A stretch of DNA of 64,000 nt from Rhodopirellula sp. SM50. GTDB taxonomy: Bacteria; Planctomycetota; Planctomycetia; Pirellulales; Pirellulaceae. Of this stretch, positions 1 through 9,907 are shown one piece after another. How positions within the stretch are numbered: position 1 is the stretch's first letter; each line of letters starts with the position of its first letter. The notes under the pieces are model-generated. The model was not told the DNA's origin. It saw nothing but the letters and a program-made list of their open reading frames with translations, and made no database searches. The position numbers and the translations under genes are program-made. The stretch lies in contig NZ_NTFY01000061.1 in the NCBI RefSeq assembly GCF_002289565.1, positions 124,001 to 188,000 of the forward strand. Reading direction: 5' to 3'.

Positions 1-1
1 C

Positions 2-370
2 GACCTGGTTCTAGAAATCCACGAAGCCAGTGTCACCAATCGCAAGGTCATGCGAGAGTTGTCCGCCGCGGTCAAAGACCTGGAAATCGAATTGGCCTTC
101 GACGACTTCGGTTCCGGACAAGCGCGGTTGGCAGAATTGATCGAAGCTCGCCCCGATTACGTGAAATTCGATATCTCGCTGATCCATGCCATCGATCACG
201 CCGATGAGCCACGGCACCGAATGCTCCAAACGCTTGTCCGTATGGTCCGCGATCTGGAAATCAAGGCGCTGGCCGAGGGCATCGAGACGTCGACCGAAGC
301 GGAGGCCTGTCAAAGGCTCGGCTTCGATCTGGCGCAGGGCTATTTCTACGGCCGCCCCGCACCGCTGTAG
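2..370 (+). CDS. EAL-domain protein, C-terminal part (cut by window edge)
   Basis: This is the 3' end of a gene that begins before the window; the frame is open from base 2 to the TAG at 368. It encodes the second half of an EAL (cyclic-di-GMP phosphodiesterase-type) domain. Visible motifs are LVLEIHEASV (the ExxE acidic motif), AFDDFGSG (the paired Asp motif), YVKFD (the Lys motif), LAEGIET (the late Glu) and the terminal AQGYFYGRP block. All positions expected to bind metal or substrate in this half are present, so activity is possible, but the EAL signature itself is outside the window. What lies N-terminal (FHA, GGDEF or receiver domains are common partners) cannot be seen. Confidence 0.85.
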   Translation, partial: DLVLEIHEASVTNRKVMRELSAAVKDLEIELAFDDFGSGQARLAELIEARPDYVKFDISLIHAIDHADEPRHRMLQTLVRMVRDLEIKALAEGIETSTEAEACQRLGFDLAQGYFYGRPAPL

Positions 371-585
371 TGCAACCAGCCTTTGCTGTCATTTCTCACC
401 TTTGGCGAACTTATGCCGGTTGTAGCAGATCAACCGTCTACAACCGCCACCGACAGCTGCCGATCGCCGAAATTACAGGGATCATCGTTGCGACCTGTCC
501 GATCATCACAACGGTGATCACTCTCTCAACAGGGTGAGCACGTTTGAGATGACGCCCGACCGGACGGCACGGACACGGAAGACCA

Positions 586-2034
586 ATGAACCGAACAAAG
601 CGGAAACGGATGACGCTTCGCAATCGACAACGCGTTGTGCTGCTCGGCATCGTGCTCTCTGGGGCCGCTTCGACGCTGGACGCCGCAACGCAAGAGAATC
701 CGTATTGCGCCGACGCCCCGTCCATTGCCGGCACGACGAACCATCCCACCGTCACGGTGCCCCGTCGTTTGCCGCCGGTGCAATCACGCTCGATTCAATC
801 GCCACAGCAATCGACGACACCTACCCTGCCATCGGCACCACCGCAGAAGGCCGCTGAGCAGGTGGTTACGGCGCCGTGGTTGCAGTCGATCACGGCCGAT
901 TCCTGTTTGGCTCGAGCCGGTCGACATCTGGACGATGCGTACCGCGAGTATTCCGTCGGAGCATGGTCCTCGGCGGAAGCGTCGGCTTGGAAGGCGTTGG
1001 AATTAACCGCGACGGGAATCGACGTTGCCGATCGACGGACCGCATCGCTGCAGCGTCCCGCGACCGCTGCCAAAGACGTTCGCATCGCCCGCACGGCGAT
1101 TCGCGAAGCGAGGGATTTTGTCGCTTCGGGGGCGGCGGTCGATGACGAATTGATTGCCGCGATCGCCTCGTCGCACCAAACGCCCGCACTGGCCGGCGCC
1201 GGGTCGATCGGCTTGACGCCGACCCAGTCTGCCGACCGCTATCTGGATTATGCACGCGTGAAACTGGCGCCGCTTGCCGCCCGCCACGTGCAAGCCGCCC
1301 AGGCGATGGACTTGATTGCCGCAATCCAGCTGGGCCGCAATGAAACCAAATGGTTACCGGAAGAGACCTCGCTTTGTCTCCGTCGTGCAGCCCTCCAGGG
1401 ACAACCGTCCAACGCCAGTCTGGCGACGCGTTTGGGCATGCAATTAGCCGACATGGGGCTTGATGCTGAAGCACAATCGACGCTTCAACACGCGATGACA
1501 CTTTCACCCACACAAGAGATCGCAGCGGCTTTGGACCGCGTGGCGGCGAGAAAGCCCCATCCAGTCGGCGGCGTCTCGGTTGACCAACGAGTGGTCCAAG
1601 CCGCGACACCCACTGCCAAGCAGACACGTTTTCCGAAAGTGATTGAACTTTCGCCGACGCAGTTCGCTTCGATCTCACCGGCGGTCAACACGCTGACACC
1701 ACCTTCGACGGTTGCCGGCCCCTCGTCCGGCGAGAACGGCCGGCGTCAGACATCGTCGGTCGCACCGACCGCCCCGGTCACGGCGCAGCCGGAGAAAAAA
1801 ACGTCTCGATTCATCCCCGCCTCGCTGGCCGGGTTTCGGTTGCCGAAACTGAGTTCGAAACCGCAACCGAACGAGCCATCAACGTATGACACCGATGCGA
1901 TCGAAGCCAGGGTGGATCAGCGCTATCGCGCTGACGAGTTCGAGGTTTACGATGCGTCGGCGACCGGCCCCGCGCCGAGTCAGCAAGGCTCAGCGATCAA
2001 ACGATTCTTCGGTAAGTTTCCAAAATTGTGGTAG
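586..2034 (+). CDS. Exported protein of unknown function, Pro/Thr-rich C-terminal half
   Basis: A 482-residue protein I do not recognise. A basic N-terminus (MNRTKRKRMTLRNRQR) precedes a hydrophobic stretch ending near ATLDA, so an N-terminal signal peptide is likely. Residues about 90-330 are Ala-rich and helical in character with TPR-like spacing (for example around LATRLGMQLADMGLDAEAQ). Residues about 340-440 are low-complexity Pro/Thr/Ser, and the protein ends in a basic-aromatic tail (IKRFFGKFPKLW). GGAAG about 6 bases before the ATG supports this start; a second ATG at 610 is possible. The Wza-like export gene starts 77 bp downstream on the same strand, so the two may be cotranscribed and this may be an envelope accessory protein; that is inference. 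Confidence 0.75.
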   Translation: MNRTKRKRMTLRNRQRVVLLGIVLSGAASTLDAATQENPYCADAPSIAGTTNHPTVTVPRRLPPVQSRSIQSPQQSTTPTLPSAPPQKAAEQVVTAPWLQSITADSCLARAGRHLDDAYREYSVGAWSSAEASAWKALELTATGIDVADRRTASLQRPATAAKDVRIARTAIREARDFVASGAAVDDELIAAIASSHQTPALAGAGSIGLTPTQSADRYLDYARVKLAPLAARHVQAAQAMDLIAAIQLGRNETKWLPEETSLCLRRAALQGQPSNASLATRLGMQLADMGLDAEAQSTLQHAMTLSPTQEIAAALDRVAARKPHPVGGVSVDQRVVQAATPTAKQTRFPKVIELSPTQFASISPAVNTLTPPSTVAGPSSGENGRRQTSSVAPTAPVTAQPEKKTSRFIPASLAGFRLPKLSSKPQPNEPSTYDTDAIEARVDQRYRADEFEVYDASATGPAPSQQGSAIKRFFGKFPKLW

Positions 2035-2111
2035 CGACGTGTCACTCGTTGTTCATCCGCAAGCGTTTCCGTCGATCATTTCCAACGTCATTCGAGTCCG
2101 TGAGATTTGGC

Positions 2112-3347
2112 ATGCAGTCTCCATCATCCATTCGCCTAAATCTCGTCTCCACATTGATCGTGGCTGTCGCTGTCGCCGCGTGCCTGTTCACTTGCCAGGA
2201 CGGGTTCGCCCAGACGTCGGTGACAGCGGCACCCCAGCGGTCGGTTTCCGGCGCAAGCAGGGTCAACGAAACCGATTGTGGCTGTCGAAACGTCCCCGGT
2301 GGATATCCATGCCGGGGCGGATGCGCCAAATGCATGATGGCGGTCGACTGCCAGGACCATTGCGGGGCCGAGGGACGTTGGCGAGACATGTCGCCGATGC
2401 CGTTTGATTCCTACGGACCGGGCGGCTATGCCGGTCCATCACGCTACGCGCACCTGGGCGAATATCGTCTGCGCCCCGGCGATGAACTGCAAGTGATCTA
2501 TCTGATCACCCGACGCCAAGACCAGGGCGACTATCGGTTGGCCCCCGGTGACGAAGTCTTGATCGAGTCGGTGGCGGATGCGGATCTGCAACGTGGAACA
2601 CTCGAACGTGGTTTGGAAATCCAGCCCGATGGAACGATCACGGTTCGTCTGTTGGGTCAAGTTCACGCCGCTGGTCTTTCGATCAGTCAGCTGCGAGATG
2701 TGCTGGAGCAGAAGTACAAGAAACTTTATGACGAACCGTCAATCGATGTCACGCCCGTTCGAACCAATCGATTGGCCGATGACATTCGAAACGCCGTCGG
2801 TGGACAGAGCGGATTGCAGCAACAAGCACTCACGGTCACCGTGATGCCCGACGGAAAGATTCGGCTGCCGGGAATCGGCGGTCTGTGTGTTCAGGGGTTC
2901 TCGCTTCCCGAATTGAAGAAAGAAATCAACCTGCGTTATCGCGAGTTGGTCGTCGGATTGGAAGCCGAACCGATCTTGACGCAGCAGGCCAGCCATTTCG
3001 TTTACGTGCTCGGCGAAGTCGCGACGCCCAATCGCATTCAATTGGAAGGCCCCACGACGGTGCTCGGCGCGATCGCCCAAGCCGGCGGCCACTTGCCCGG
3101 CGGAAACATGCGTCAAGTCGTGGTGCTGCGACGGGCCGAAGATTGGCGTTTGATTTCGACGATGCTGGATTTGCAAGGAGCGGTTTATGGAAAGCGACCG
3201 ACACCGGCGGACGAAATCTGGCTGCGAGACAACGACGTGGTGATCGTGCCCCAGCGTCCCATCGTCCGCCTGGACAATTGGATCGAACAGATCTTCACCC
3301 GCGGCGCGTATGCGGCGATCCCGCCGTTGAACATCGAAGTGCGATAA
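2112..3347 (+). CDS. Wza-like polysaccharide export lipoprotein with Cys-rich N-terminal segment
   Basis: This is a polysaccharide export (Poly_export/SLBB, Wza/BexD-type) protein of 411 residues. Residues about 115-210 form the export domain (LRPGDELQV, YRLAPGDEVLI, IQPDGTITVRLLGQV), followed by a second IMPDGKI-like unit (MPDGKIRLPGIGG) and an SLBB-like segment (FVYVLGEVATPNRI). The family forms the outer-membrane channel for capsule or exopolysaccharide. The N-terminus (LIVAVAVAAC, Cys24) fits a lipobox. Unusually, residues 56-84 hold seven cysteines (CGC...C...C..C.....C...C), not normal for Wza. I chose the ATG at 2112; an in-frame GTG at 2028 overlaps the upstream gene but lacks a signal-like sequence. 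The partner Wzc is about 18 kb downstream rather than adjacent. Confidence 0.88.
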   Translation: MQSPSSIRLNLVSTLIVAVAVAACLFTCQDGFAQTSVTAAPQRSVSGASRVNETDCGCRNVPGGYPCRGGCAKCMMAVDCQDHCGAEGRWRDMSPMPFDSYGPGGYAGPSRYAHLGEYRLRPGDELQVIYLITRRQDQGDYRLAPGDEVLIESVADADLQRGTLERGLEIQPDGTITVRLLGQVHAAGLSISQLRDVLEQKYKKLYDEPSIDVTPVRTNRLADDIRNAVGGQSGLQQQALTVTVMPDGKIRLPGIGGLCVQGFSLPELKKEINLRYRELVVGLEAEPILTQQASHFVYVLGEVATPNRIQLEGPTTVLGAIAQAGGHLPGGNMRQVVVLRRAEDWRLISTMLDLQGAVYGKRPTPADEIWLRDNDVVIVPQRPIVRLDNWIEQIFTRGAYAAIPPLNIEVR

Positions 3348-3415
3348 ACGATTTCTGTAAAACCCAGCGAAACATCGCCGGCGAAGTGATCGAGTGATCA
3401 CACCATCGACTCATG

Positions 3416-4318
3416 CTACTTTTCCTGTTGTGCGTGCGGGGCATCCACCGGCTGGATGATTTCCCCGTAAAACTCGGGCCGTCGATCGGCAAATCGATCA
3501 ATGACATGCGTGCCGGGAGTCCGCTGGATGGTTTTATTGCGGGCGATCGCCAGATCGGCTTCGGCAAAGAGGATCGTTTCCTGGTCATCGTCGCTCCTTG
3601 CCAGCACCACGCCATCGGGGCCGCAAATCGAACTTCGCCCACAGAATTCGAATCCGTTTTCGCGGCCGACTCGGTTGGCCGCGACGAAATAGAGGTGGTT
3701 TTCCATGCTTCGCGCCGGCGGGATGATCATCGACGTGTGGATACCTTCCTTGGGCCAGTTGGTTCCCAGCGCGATCACGTCGGCCCCGGAAAGCCCCAGC
3801 ACACGTATCGGCTCGGGAAACGAAGCGTCATAGCAGATCGCCAATCCGATTCTGGCGTCACCCGATCGGGCGGTCTCAGCTGGATAGGACTGATACGCTT
3901 GTTCGCCGCGGTCGACGAAGCGATCCACCCCCAAACCCGGCAAATGGATTTTGCGGTAGCAACCGATCATGCCGTCGGGCCCCAGCAGCGCGGCGGAGTT
4001 GTGGAGTTGCTCTCCAGATCGCTCCAAAAAACCGATCGTGACCAGTTGATTCCAATCACTCGCCGCTTCGACCAAACTGGTAAAGATTGGACTGTCGATT
4101 TCCAGTGCCACCTCAAAGGCCTGCTCGCGCGAGTCAAACGTGTATCCGGTGAGCATGCACTCGGGAAAAACGACGAATTCTGCGGCGGCGGGGCCTGCCG
4201 CGTGGGTCGCCGAATCGGGCGGGCCATGAGCCGCTTTTTGCATCCACGCCAGGACTCGCGCTAAATTGGCCTCAGGCTGAGCAAAACTCACATCGGATTG
4301 GACACAAGCGATCAACAT
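3416..4318 (-). CDS. Carbon-nitrogen hydrolase (nitrilase superfamily amidohydrolase)
   Basis: A 300-residue cytosolic hydrolase of the nitrilase/amidase superfamily, which cleaves or forms amide or nitrile C-N bonds; the substrate cannot be told from sequence. The full catalytic triad is visible: Glu53 in [12 protein letters not shown], Lys123 in [10 protein letters not shown] and Cys162 in [13 protein letters not shown]. The length is typical of one-domain members. The ATG at 4318 was chosen because the family starts with a short beta strand ([10 protein letters not shown]); a longer frame upstream would run antisense into sthA. It is divergent from sthA with only 54 bp between start codons, so both promoters must lie in that gap or inside the opposite gene. 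It converges with the Wza-like gene. Confidence 0.9.
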   Translation of the reverse strand: MLIACVQSDVSFAQPEANLARVLAWMQKAAHGPPDSATHAAGPAAAEFVVFPECMLTGYTFDSREQAFEVALEIDSPIFTSLVEAASDWNQLVTIGFLERSGEQLHNSAALLGPDGMIGCYRKIHLPGLGVDRFVDRGEQAYQSYPAETARSGDARIGLAICYDASFPEPIRVLGLSGADVIALGTNWPKEGIHTSMIIPPARSMENHLYFVAANRVGRENGFEFCGRSSICGPDGVVLARSDDDQETILFAEADLAIARNKTIQRTPGTHVIDRFADRRPEFYGEIIQPVDAPHAQQEK

Positions 4319-4372
4319 CGTAAAACAAGCGGAGTAAGAACTGAGAACTCGAACGGAAAAAACGGGACGCAC

Positions 4373-5758
4373 ATGAGTGACAACGACTTTGATTTTGACC
4401 TGTTTGTCATCGGGACCGGCCCCGGTGGCGAAGGGGCCGCGATGCAGGCTCGCAAGGGCGGCCTGCGCGTCGGCATCGCCGAACGATACCGACAGATCGG
4501 CGGCGGGTGCACGCACTGGGGGACGATCCCCAGCAAAGCCTTACGGTACACGATCACGAACACGATGAACGTGTTGAAAAACCCAATCTTCCGCGAACTC
4601 GGGATTCACACCACCCCGACGATGGAGCAACTTCGTCGCGGGACCGCCGAGATCATCGCCAAACAGGTGACGATGCGTCAGTCGTTTTACGACCGCAACA
4701 ACGTCCCGATTTATTTTGGCCATGCGCGATTTGTCGATGACCACACCGTTGAGATCGAGAATGGTGAAACCATTCGCAGCAAGGCGTTCGTGATTTCCAC
4801 CGGAACACGACCCTATCGGCCGCCGGAAGTCGATTTCAACCATCCGCGAATCTTTGACAGCGATACGATTCTGGATCTCCCTGAAAAACCGGGTTCCATC
4901 ACGATCTATGGCGCCGGCGTGATCGGCACCGAATACGCCTCGATGTTTCGAAACATCGGCGTCAAGATCAATCTGGTCAACACGCGGGGTAAGCTGCTGG
5001 AATTCTTGGACGATGAAATCGTCGACGCGTTGTCGTATCACCTGCGTGACCAAGGCGTCGTGATTCGTCACAATGAAACGTTTGATCGTATCGAAGGCCA
5101 GGACGACGGCGTCGTCTTGCACTTGCAAAGCGGCAAACAGATCAAGACCGACGTCTTGCTGTGGGCCAACGGACGCACCGGGAACACCGACGATCTGGGG
5201 CTGGAGGCGATCGGTTTGGTCCCCAACAAGCGTGGGCAATTGGATGTCGATGAACAATTTCAAACGGCCAAAGAGCACATCTATGCCGTCGGCGACGTGA
5301 TCGGGTATCCCTCGCTGGCCAGTGCCGCCTATACCCAAGGCCGGGCGGCGGGGATGCACGTCCTGGGACGCAAAGACGGCAACCTCCGCGTCAAGGATCT
5401 GCCCACCGGAATCTACACCAGTCCCGAAATCAGCTCCGTCGGCCAAACGGAACGAGAATTGACCGAGAAGCGTATTCCGTATGAGGTCGGCCAGAGTCAG
5501 TTCAAAAGTCTGGCGCGGGCTCAAATCATGGGCACCACCGTCGGGATGCTCAAGATTCTGTTCCATCGCGAAACCTTGAAGATTCTGGGGGTGCATTGTT
5601 TCGGGGCCAACGCGTCGGAGATCGTTCACATCGGGCAGGCGGTGATGGATTCCGAAGACCTGACGTTGGAATACTTTGTCGAAACAACGTTCAATTACCC
5701 GACGATGGCCGAAGCCTACCGCGTCGCGGCGTTGAACGGTTACAACCGGCTGTTTTGA
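4373..5758 (+). CDS. sthA: Soluble (Si-specific) NAD(P)+ transhydrogenase
   Basis: A 461-residue flavoprotein of the pyridine nucleotide-disulfide oxidoreductase family. SthA moves hydride between NADPH and NAD+ in the cytosol and balances the two pools. The FAD-binding GTGPGGEG motif is at residues 14-21. The active-site region reads [16 protein letters not shown] as in E. coli SthA: only one cysteine of the usual redox pair remains, which separates SthA from lipoamide dehydrogenase and glutathione or mercuric reductases. A second Rossmann motif ([15 protein letters not shown]) and the dimerisation domain ([17 protein letters not shown]) are intact. Start: ATG at 4373 preceded by GGGAC; an in-frame TTG/ATG region further upstream gives an extension without family similarity. 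Confidence 0.95.
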   Translation: MSDNDFDFDLFVIGTGPGGEGAAMQARKGGLRVGIAERYRQIGGGCTHWGTIPSKALRYTITNTMNVLKNPIFRELGIHTTPTMEQLRRGTAEIIAKQVTMRQSFYDRNNVPIYFGHARFVDDHTVEIENGETIRSKAFVISTGTRPYRPPEVDFNHPRIFDSDTILDLPEKPGSITIYGAGVIGTEYASMFRNIGVKINLVNTRGKLLEFLDDEIVDALSYHLRDQGVVIRHNETFDRIEGQDDGVVLHLQSGKQIKTDVLLWANGRTGNTDDLGLEAIGLVPNKRGQLDVDEQFQTAKEHIYAVGDVIGYPSLASAAYTQGRAAGMHVLGRKDGNLRVKDLPTGIYTSPEISSVGQTERELTEKRIPYEVGQSQFKSLARAQIMGTTVGMLKILFHRETLKILGVHCFGANASEIVHIGQAVMDSEDLTLEYFVETTFNYPTMAEAYRVAALNGYNRLF

Positions 5759-5852
5759 GGATCGCCGTACCGGCATCAACTCCTAGCCCGAGAGCGGCGT
5801 AAACGCGTACAATGAAGCCGCCGGTGTTTCCGTGGTGCCGCCGGTGAACCGA

Positions 5853-7010
5853 ATGACGTCTTCAAATGGACTTCGAATGACCCCAACATCCGATGCTGCG
5901 ATGACGTCTTCGCCGCGCGCGCGATCCCGCCAGCCGATGCCTCAGAGCGAGGATCCCGGCCCGGCGGAGTCGTCCGGCCCGGCCACCCGATCACGCTCCG
6001 CCATCGCTTGGCTGTTGATCGGTCTGTTACTCGGGGCCGGATCGTGGTTGATCATCGTCTCCACCGGCGCGTTCCAGCGGGGAGCGGTCGCGGTGGAGAG
6101 CCCGACGCGAAACCCGATTCCCGGTCGCTATGATGCCGAGCGGGCGATGTCGTACGTGAAACAACTGTGCGATCTGGGACCGCGTCCCTCCGGCAGCGCC
6201 GCGATGGTGCGTCAACAACGTCTACTGGAAGCGTTCTTCAGCGAGCGCGGCGGCGCGGTGACCCGGCAAGCCTTTGAAACACGCGACCCCCGCGACGGTT
6301 CGCCGTTGACGATGGTCAATCTGATCGCGTCCTGGCATCCCGAGCGTCCGAAACGTTTTCTGTTTTGCGCCCACTATGACACCCGCCCCTATCCGGATCG
6401 CGATCCGAACAATCCACGAGGCGTGTTTGTCGGTGCCAACGACGGCGCCAGCGGTACCGCCGGATTGATGGAACTGGCCAATCAGCTGCATGATCTGCCC
6501 AGCGACATCGGCGTCGATTTGGTCCTGTTTGACGGCGAAGAATTCATTTGGCAACGCGATGGCGGTCGTTATTTTCTCGGATCAACTTACTTCGCCGAAC
6601 AATACCGAAACGATCCTCCCGCGGTGCCCTACGCCGCCGGCGTGTTGTTTGACATGATCGGGGACAAGGAGCTGAAGCTTTATTATGAAGTCAACAGCAT
6701 CCGATTCGCCAAAACGGTGGCGCGATCGTTTTGGAAGAAAGCGGATCAGCTCGGTGTTCAAGCCTTCGTCATGCGGACGCGGCATGAATTGCGAGACGAC
6801 CATCTGCCGCTCAACCAGATCGCCAGGATTCCCACGATTGATGTGATCGATTTCGATTATCCGCGGCCGGGAATCGGGGCGCCGTCGTACTGGCACACCG
6901 AGCAAGACGTGCCCGAAAACTGCAGCGGCGAATCGATCGCGGCGGTCGTTTGGGTCGCACACCAGTGGCTCGTCTCGTTGAGTTCCACCGCAACCGATCC
7001 GACTCGATAG
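5853..7010 (+). CDS. Membrane-anchored M28 peptidase, glutaminyl-peptide cyclotransferase-like
   Basis: A 385-residue protein with a disordered cytoplasmic N-terminus, one transmembrane helix (about residues 50-70, IAWLLIGLLLGAGSWLIIV) and an extracytoplasmic M28 zinc-peptidase fold. Metal and catalytic residues are visible: His174 (FCAHYDTRP), Asp197 (GANDGASG), Glu229/Glu230 (LFDGEEF) and His348 (YWHTEQD). The DFDYP...SYWHT block near the C-terminus is characteristic of the glutaminyl cyclase branch, so either aminopeptidase or pyroglutamate-forming activity is plausible. A GTG at 5832 and ATGs at 5877 and 5901 are alternative starts; none has a clear ribosome-binding site. The stop codon overlaps the Shine-Dalgarno of the next gene. 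Confidence 0.87.
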   Translation: MTSSNGLRMTPTSDAAMTSSPRARSRQPMPQSEDPGPAESSGPATRSRSAIAWLLIGLLLGAGSWLIIVSTGAFQRGAVAVESPTRNPIPGRYDAERAMSYVKQLCDLGPRPSGSAAMVRQQRLLEAFFSERGGAVTRQAFETRDPRDGSPLTMVNLIASWHPERPKRFLFCAHYDTRPYPDRDPNNPRGVFVGANDGASGTAGLMELANQLHDLPSDIGVDLVLFDGEEFIWQRDGGRYFLGSTYFAEQYRNDPPAVPYAAGVLFDMIGDKELKLYYEVNSIRFAKTVARSFWKKADQLGVQAFVMRTRHELRDDHLPLNQIARIPTIDVIDFDYPRPGIGAPSYWHTEQDVPENCSGESIAAVVWVAHQWLVSLSSTATDPTR

Positions 7011-7021
7011 GAGTGTCTGCG

Positions 7022-7375
7022 ATGTTCGCCGGAGGGTTGTTGCTGGGCGTCACGCTGTTGTTTTTCGCGTGTTGGTTGCAGTGGACCGAACACCGCGGTT
7101 GGCCCCACGACACCTTCGACGGCGATGAAGACGTCGAATACCGCCGCCGCCGCAAGAAGTCGCGTCTGCGCGTCAACGTGTTGATCGGAATCTGTGGGTT
7201 ACTGATCCTGGCGGCGACGTTCGCCGACGTGGGGGTCGTCTTTGTGGCGGCCTGGTCGATCGTGTCGTTGATCCTGATGGTGATCGTGATCCTGGCCGGA
7301 CTGGATGCCTTTCGCACCCACCGTCATCATCAAGACAAGGTTCGGCGAATGCGGAAACGGGCACTGGAAGAGTAA
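7022..7375 (+). CDS. Small two-helix membrane protein, unknown function
   Basis: A 117-residue integral membrane protein not assigned to a family. The ATG at 7022 is preceded at good spacing by AGGAG, which overlaps the stop codon of the M28 gene, implying translational coupling. An N-terminal hydrophobic segment (MFAGGLLLGVTLLFFACWLQ), an acidic then basic loop (DGDEDVEYRRRRKKSR), two more hydrophobic segments (LIGICGLLILAATF and VVFVAAWSIVSLILMVIVIL) and a basic His/Arg-rich tail are visible. It lies 3 bp before the BatA-like gene, so it probably belongs to the same membrane complex or operon. Confidence 0.75.
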   Translation: MFAGGLLLGVTLLFFACWLQWTEHRGWPHDTFDGDEDVEYRRRRKKSRLRVNVLIGICGLLILAATFADVGVVFVAAWSIVSLILMVIVILAGLDAFRTHRHHQDKVRRMRKRALEE

Positions 7376-7378
7376 TCT

Positions 7379-9907
7379 GTGACGTTCGTTAACACCGCCC
7401 TGTTGTTCGCGCTGGCCGCGGTCGGGATTCCGATCGCGTTGCATCTGATCGCGCGAAAAGAACCCAAGCAGGTGATGTTTCCGTCGGTCCGCTTGCTGAC
7501 TCAACGGTTCGAGACCAACCGCAGCAAGGTCCGGGTGCGGCGATGGTGGTTGCTGGCGCTTCGCATCGCCGCCTTCGCCGTGGTCGCATTGGCCCTGGCC
7601 CGCCCGGTGATCGCCGGTGCGCTCTCGCTGACCTGGTCGACGATCGGAATCCTGTCGATCGCCGGGATCGCACTGTTGGCGATGGCATCGGTTGCGGCCG
7701 GCAAACCGAATCAGAAAACGCTGGTTCGGTCGTTGCTCGCCGCGGCTGCCCTCGCGTTGATCGTGGCGGTGGGTTGGGGCGGGTTCACGTTGGCCAGCGG
7801 CACCAAGCCGGAGATTGATGACGCGTCGCCGGTCGCCCTGGCGATCGTCGTCGACAATGCTCCGTTGGCGGCGTGGCGAACGGGCGATGAAACACAACTG
7901 AATCGTCTCCGCGCGGCCGCCAAGCAGTTGATCCTGGCCGCCAATCGGGAAAGCCGGTTCGCCGTGATCGATCGATCCAGCGCCCCCGCCGCGTTTTCAC
8001 TCGACGTGACCGGTGCGCTCTCCAAAACCGATGCCCTGCGTGCACTGGAAGTGGTGCAACCGCTGGAGTCGCGGGTCGAAGCCGCGGCCCGATTGTTGCA
8101 AACGAGCGAGATTCCATCGCGACAAGTGGTGATCTTCAGCGGATTGACCGAGTCGAGTTTCGCCAATGAATTCTCGGGGCAGTCGATGGCCGCACTGCTG
8201 GAATCGTCCGGGGTCGGTGTGACGGTTTGGGACGTCGGCGGGCCCGTCGGCACCAATCGCACCGTCTCGCTGCCAACCCTTTCCGATGTGTCGCCGGCTC
8301 CGGAAACCTCGATCACCGTCGCGGCAGTCCTGTCGCTCGAAGCCGCCGCCACTCCCGTTGACGAGGCGGCCGACTCGGGGACCAATCCAGACGGTGCAGC
8401 GGGCGAGACGAGCGAAACGCCACCGGGTTCACTCAGCGTCACCGCCGAATGCGTGCTGTTCCCCAGCAGCCCCGCCCTGCCCGTGGTCCGCGACGGCGAT
8501 ATCGTTCGCCCCCAGGCCAAGCCGGTCGATCGCCTGAGTGTCACGATGCAACCCGGCCGCGACGTCGAACTGCAGATGACGTTGCCGCCGCTGCCGGTCG
8601 GGTTGCATCACGGTGCGATCCGATTAGTCGGTGCCGACGCGTTGGCGGTCGATGACGCGAGTTACTTTAGCGTGGCGGTGTTGCCGCCGAGTCGATTGTT
8701 GTTGGTCAGCGACCAACCCGAAGAAGCCGAAGAAATTGCCTGGGCCGTCTCGGCGCCGGCGCCGATCGATGACCCGGCATCCCAGTACGCGATCGAACGC
8801 ATCGGCTACGATGACGTGGCCGCCTCGCGGATGACGGACTTTGACGGAGTCATCCTGCTCGACCCGCCCGACAGCGCGCTCGGCGAGCCCGAGTTGATTC
8901 GGTATCGCGAACAGGGCGGTTCGGTGTGGGTCGCCGCAGGTGATCGGCTGGGCGAAGAAAACGTCTCGGTCGAAGGTTGGCCGGTGTTTCGGCGACGTTG
9001 GCGCGTCCCCGAACCGGGAACGTTCCTGGAAATCTCTGCCGCATCCCATCCCGCCCTGGTCACGCTGGCCAACACGCCCGGCGGTGTCCCCTTTCAAGAT
9101 TTTCGAATCTACCAGTATTGGCAACTCGCCCCCTCGGACAATGCCCAGGTGCTGATGCGATACGCCGGCACGGACCATGCCGCGGTCATCCAATGGCGTT
9201 CGAAATCCGCCGCCGAAGTTTCAACACCTCAGAACGCGTCGGGCTCCGGACGGATTGTGTTGATGACCACTCCGATCCCTGCCATCACGCCCCCCTCTTC
9301 GTCCTGGAACGAACTGTTTCAAGCCGACGAATACTGGCCGGCGTTTTCGTTGGTCCGCGATGTCACGCGTTATGTGACCGGCCGCAGCGCCGAAAGCTGG
9401 ATGACCCGCGTCGGCGCACCGGTTTCGATTCCGGTTCGTCAACAAGCTGCGATCGAAGTCGACGGCAAACCACGACGATTGCAATGGTTTCCTCCGGTCG
9501 GTGCGACTCCGGTTCCGATCAATGTCCCGCAGGGCGACGACGCGGGCAGCGGTGGGACGCTGCGAATCGTGGTCGGGCAACCTAAACACAGTGGCGTGCA
9601 TTGGATTCGTGGCGATGAAATCGGGCTCGGCTTCACGGCCAATTTGCCCCGCGAGCAATTGGCGACCACGCGGATCGATGCGGCGCGATTGGAACGCCTG
9701 TTCGGTCCCGACCGTCTGCGACAAATCGATTCGCTCGATGAAATGGAGTGGACCTCCAGCGATGACGCTCGGGTCATCTCGCTTTGGTCGCCGATCATGC
9801 TCTTGGCGTTGTTCGTTTTCATGCTGGAACAAGTATTGGGCAACCGATTTTATCGTCGCTCGCCGGCGGCAAAGTCCGGCTCGACGAGGCGGAGATCGGC
9901 GGCATGA
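7379..9907 (+). CDS. BatA N-terminal-domain membrane protein with degenerate vWA domain
   Basis: An 842-residue protein. The N-terminus (FVNTALLFALAAVGIPIALH) followed by basic residues and a second helix is the BatA N-terminal domain found in Bacteroidetes and planctomycete membrane proteins next to vWA proteins. Two more helices follow (to about residue 140). Residues about 145-300 resemble a vWA fold (VALAIVVDNAPLAAW), but the MIDAS DxSxS motif is not conserved. The large remaining part is extracytoplasmic, and a C-terminal helix (SPIMLLALFVFMLEQVL) returns to the membrane. The start is GTG, 3 bp after the previous stop. The end overlaps the next gene by 4 bases (ATGA), so the two are coupled. 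The MoxR ATPase and DUF58 gene often found with this family are not next to it. Confidence 0.85.
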   Translation: MTFVNTALLFALAAVGIPIALHLIARKEPKQVMFPSVRLLTQRFETNRSKVRVRRWWLLALRIAAFAVVALALARPVIAGALSLTWSTIGILSIAGIALLAMASVAAGKPNQKTLVRSLLAAAALALIVAVGWGGFTLASGTKPEIDDASPVALAIVVDNAPLAAWRTGDETQLNRLRAAAKQLILAANRESRFAVIDRSSAPAAFSLDVTGALSKTDALRALEVVQPLESRVEAAARLLQTSEIPSRQVVIFSGLTESSFANEFSGQSMAALLESSGVGVTVWDVGGPVGTNRTVSLPTLSDVSPAPETSITVAAVLSLEAAATPVDEAADSGTNPDGAAGETSETPPGSLSVTAECVLFPSSPALPVVRDGDIVRPQAKPVDRLSVTMQPGRDVELQMTLPPLPVGLHHGAIRLVGADALAVDDASYFSVAVLPPSRLLLVSDQPEEAEEIAWAVSAPAPIDDPASQYAIERIGYDDVAASRMTDFDGVILLDPPDSALGEPELIRYREQGGSVWVAAGDRLGEENVSVEGWPVFRRRWRVPEPGTFLEISAASHPALVTLANTPGGVPFQDFRIYQYWQLAPSDNAQVLMRYAGTDHAAVIQWRSKSAAEVSTPQNASGSGRIVLMTTPIPAITPPSSSWNELFQADEYWPAFSLVRDVTRYVTGRSAESWMTRVGAPVSIPVRQQAAIEVDGKPRRLQWFPPVGATPVPINVPQGDDAGSGGTLRIVVGQPKHSGVHWIRGDEIGLGFTANLPREQLATTRIDAARLERLFGPDRLRQIDSLDEMEWTSSDDARVISLWSPIMLLALFVFMLEQVLGNRFYRRSPAAKSGSTRRRSAA

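Noticed and set aside
3376-3412. GTGATC...GATCAC short hairpin between convergent genes as a terminator
   Set aside because: Six-base arms without a T-tract on either strand are too weak to call.
4541-5779. A 412-codon open frame antisense to sthA
   Set aside because: It mirrors the codon pattern of a clearly real gene on the other strand and has no family similarity.
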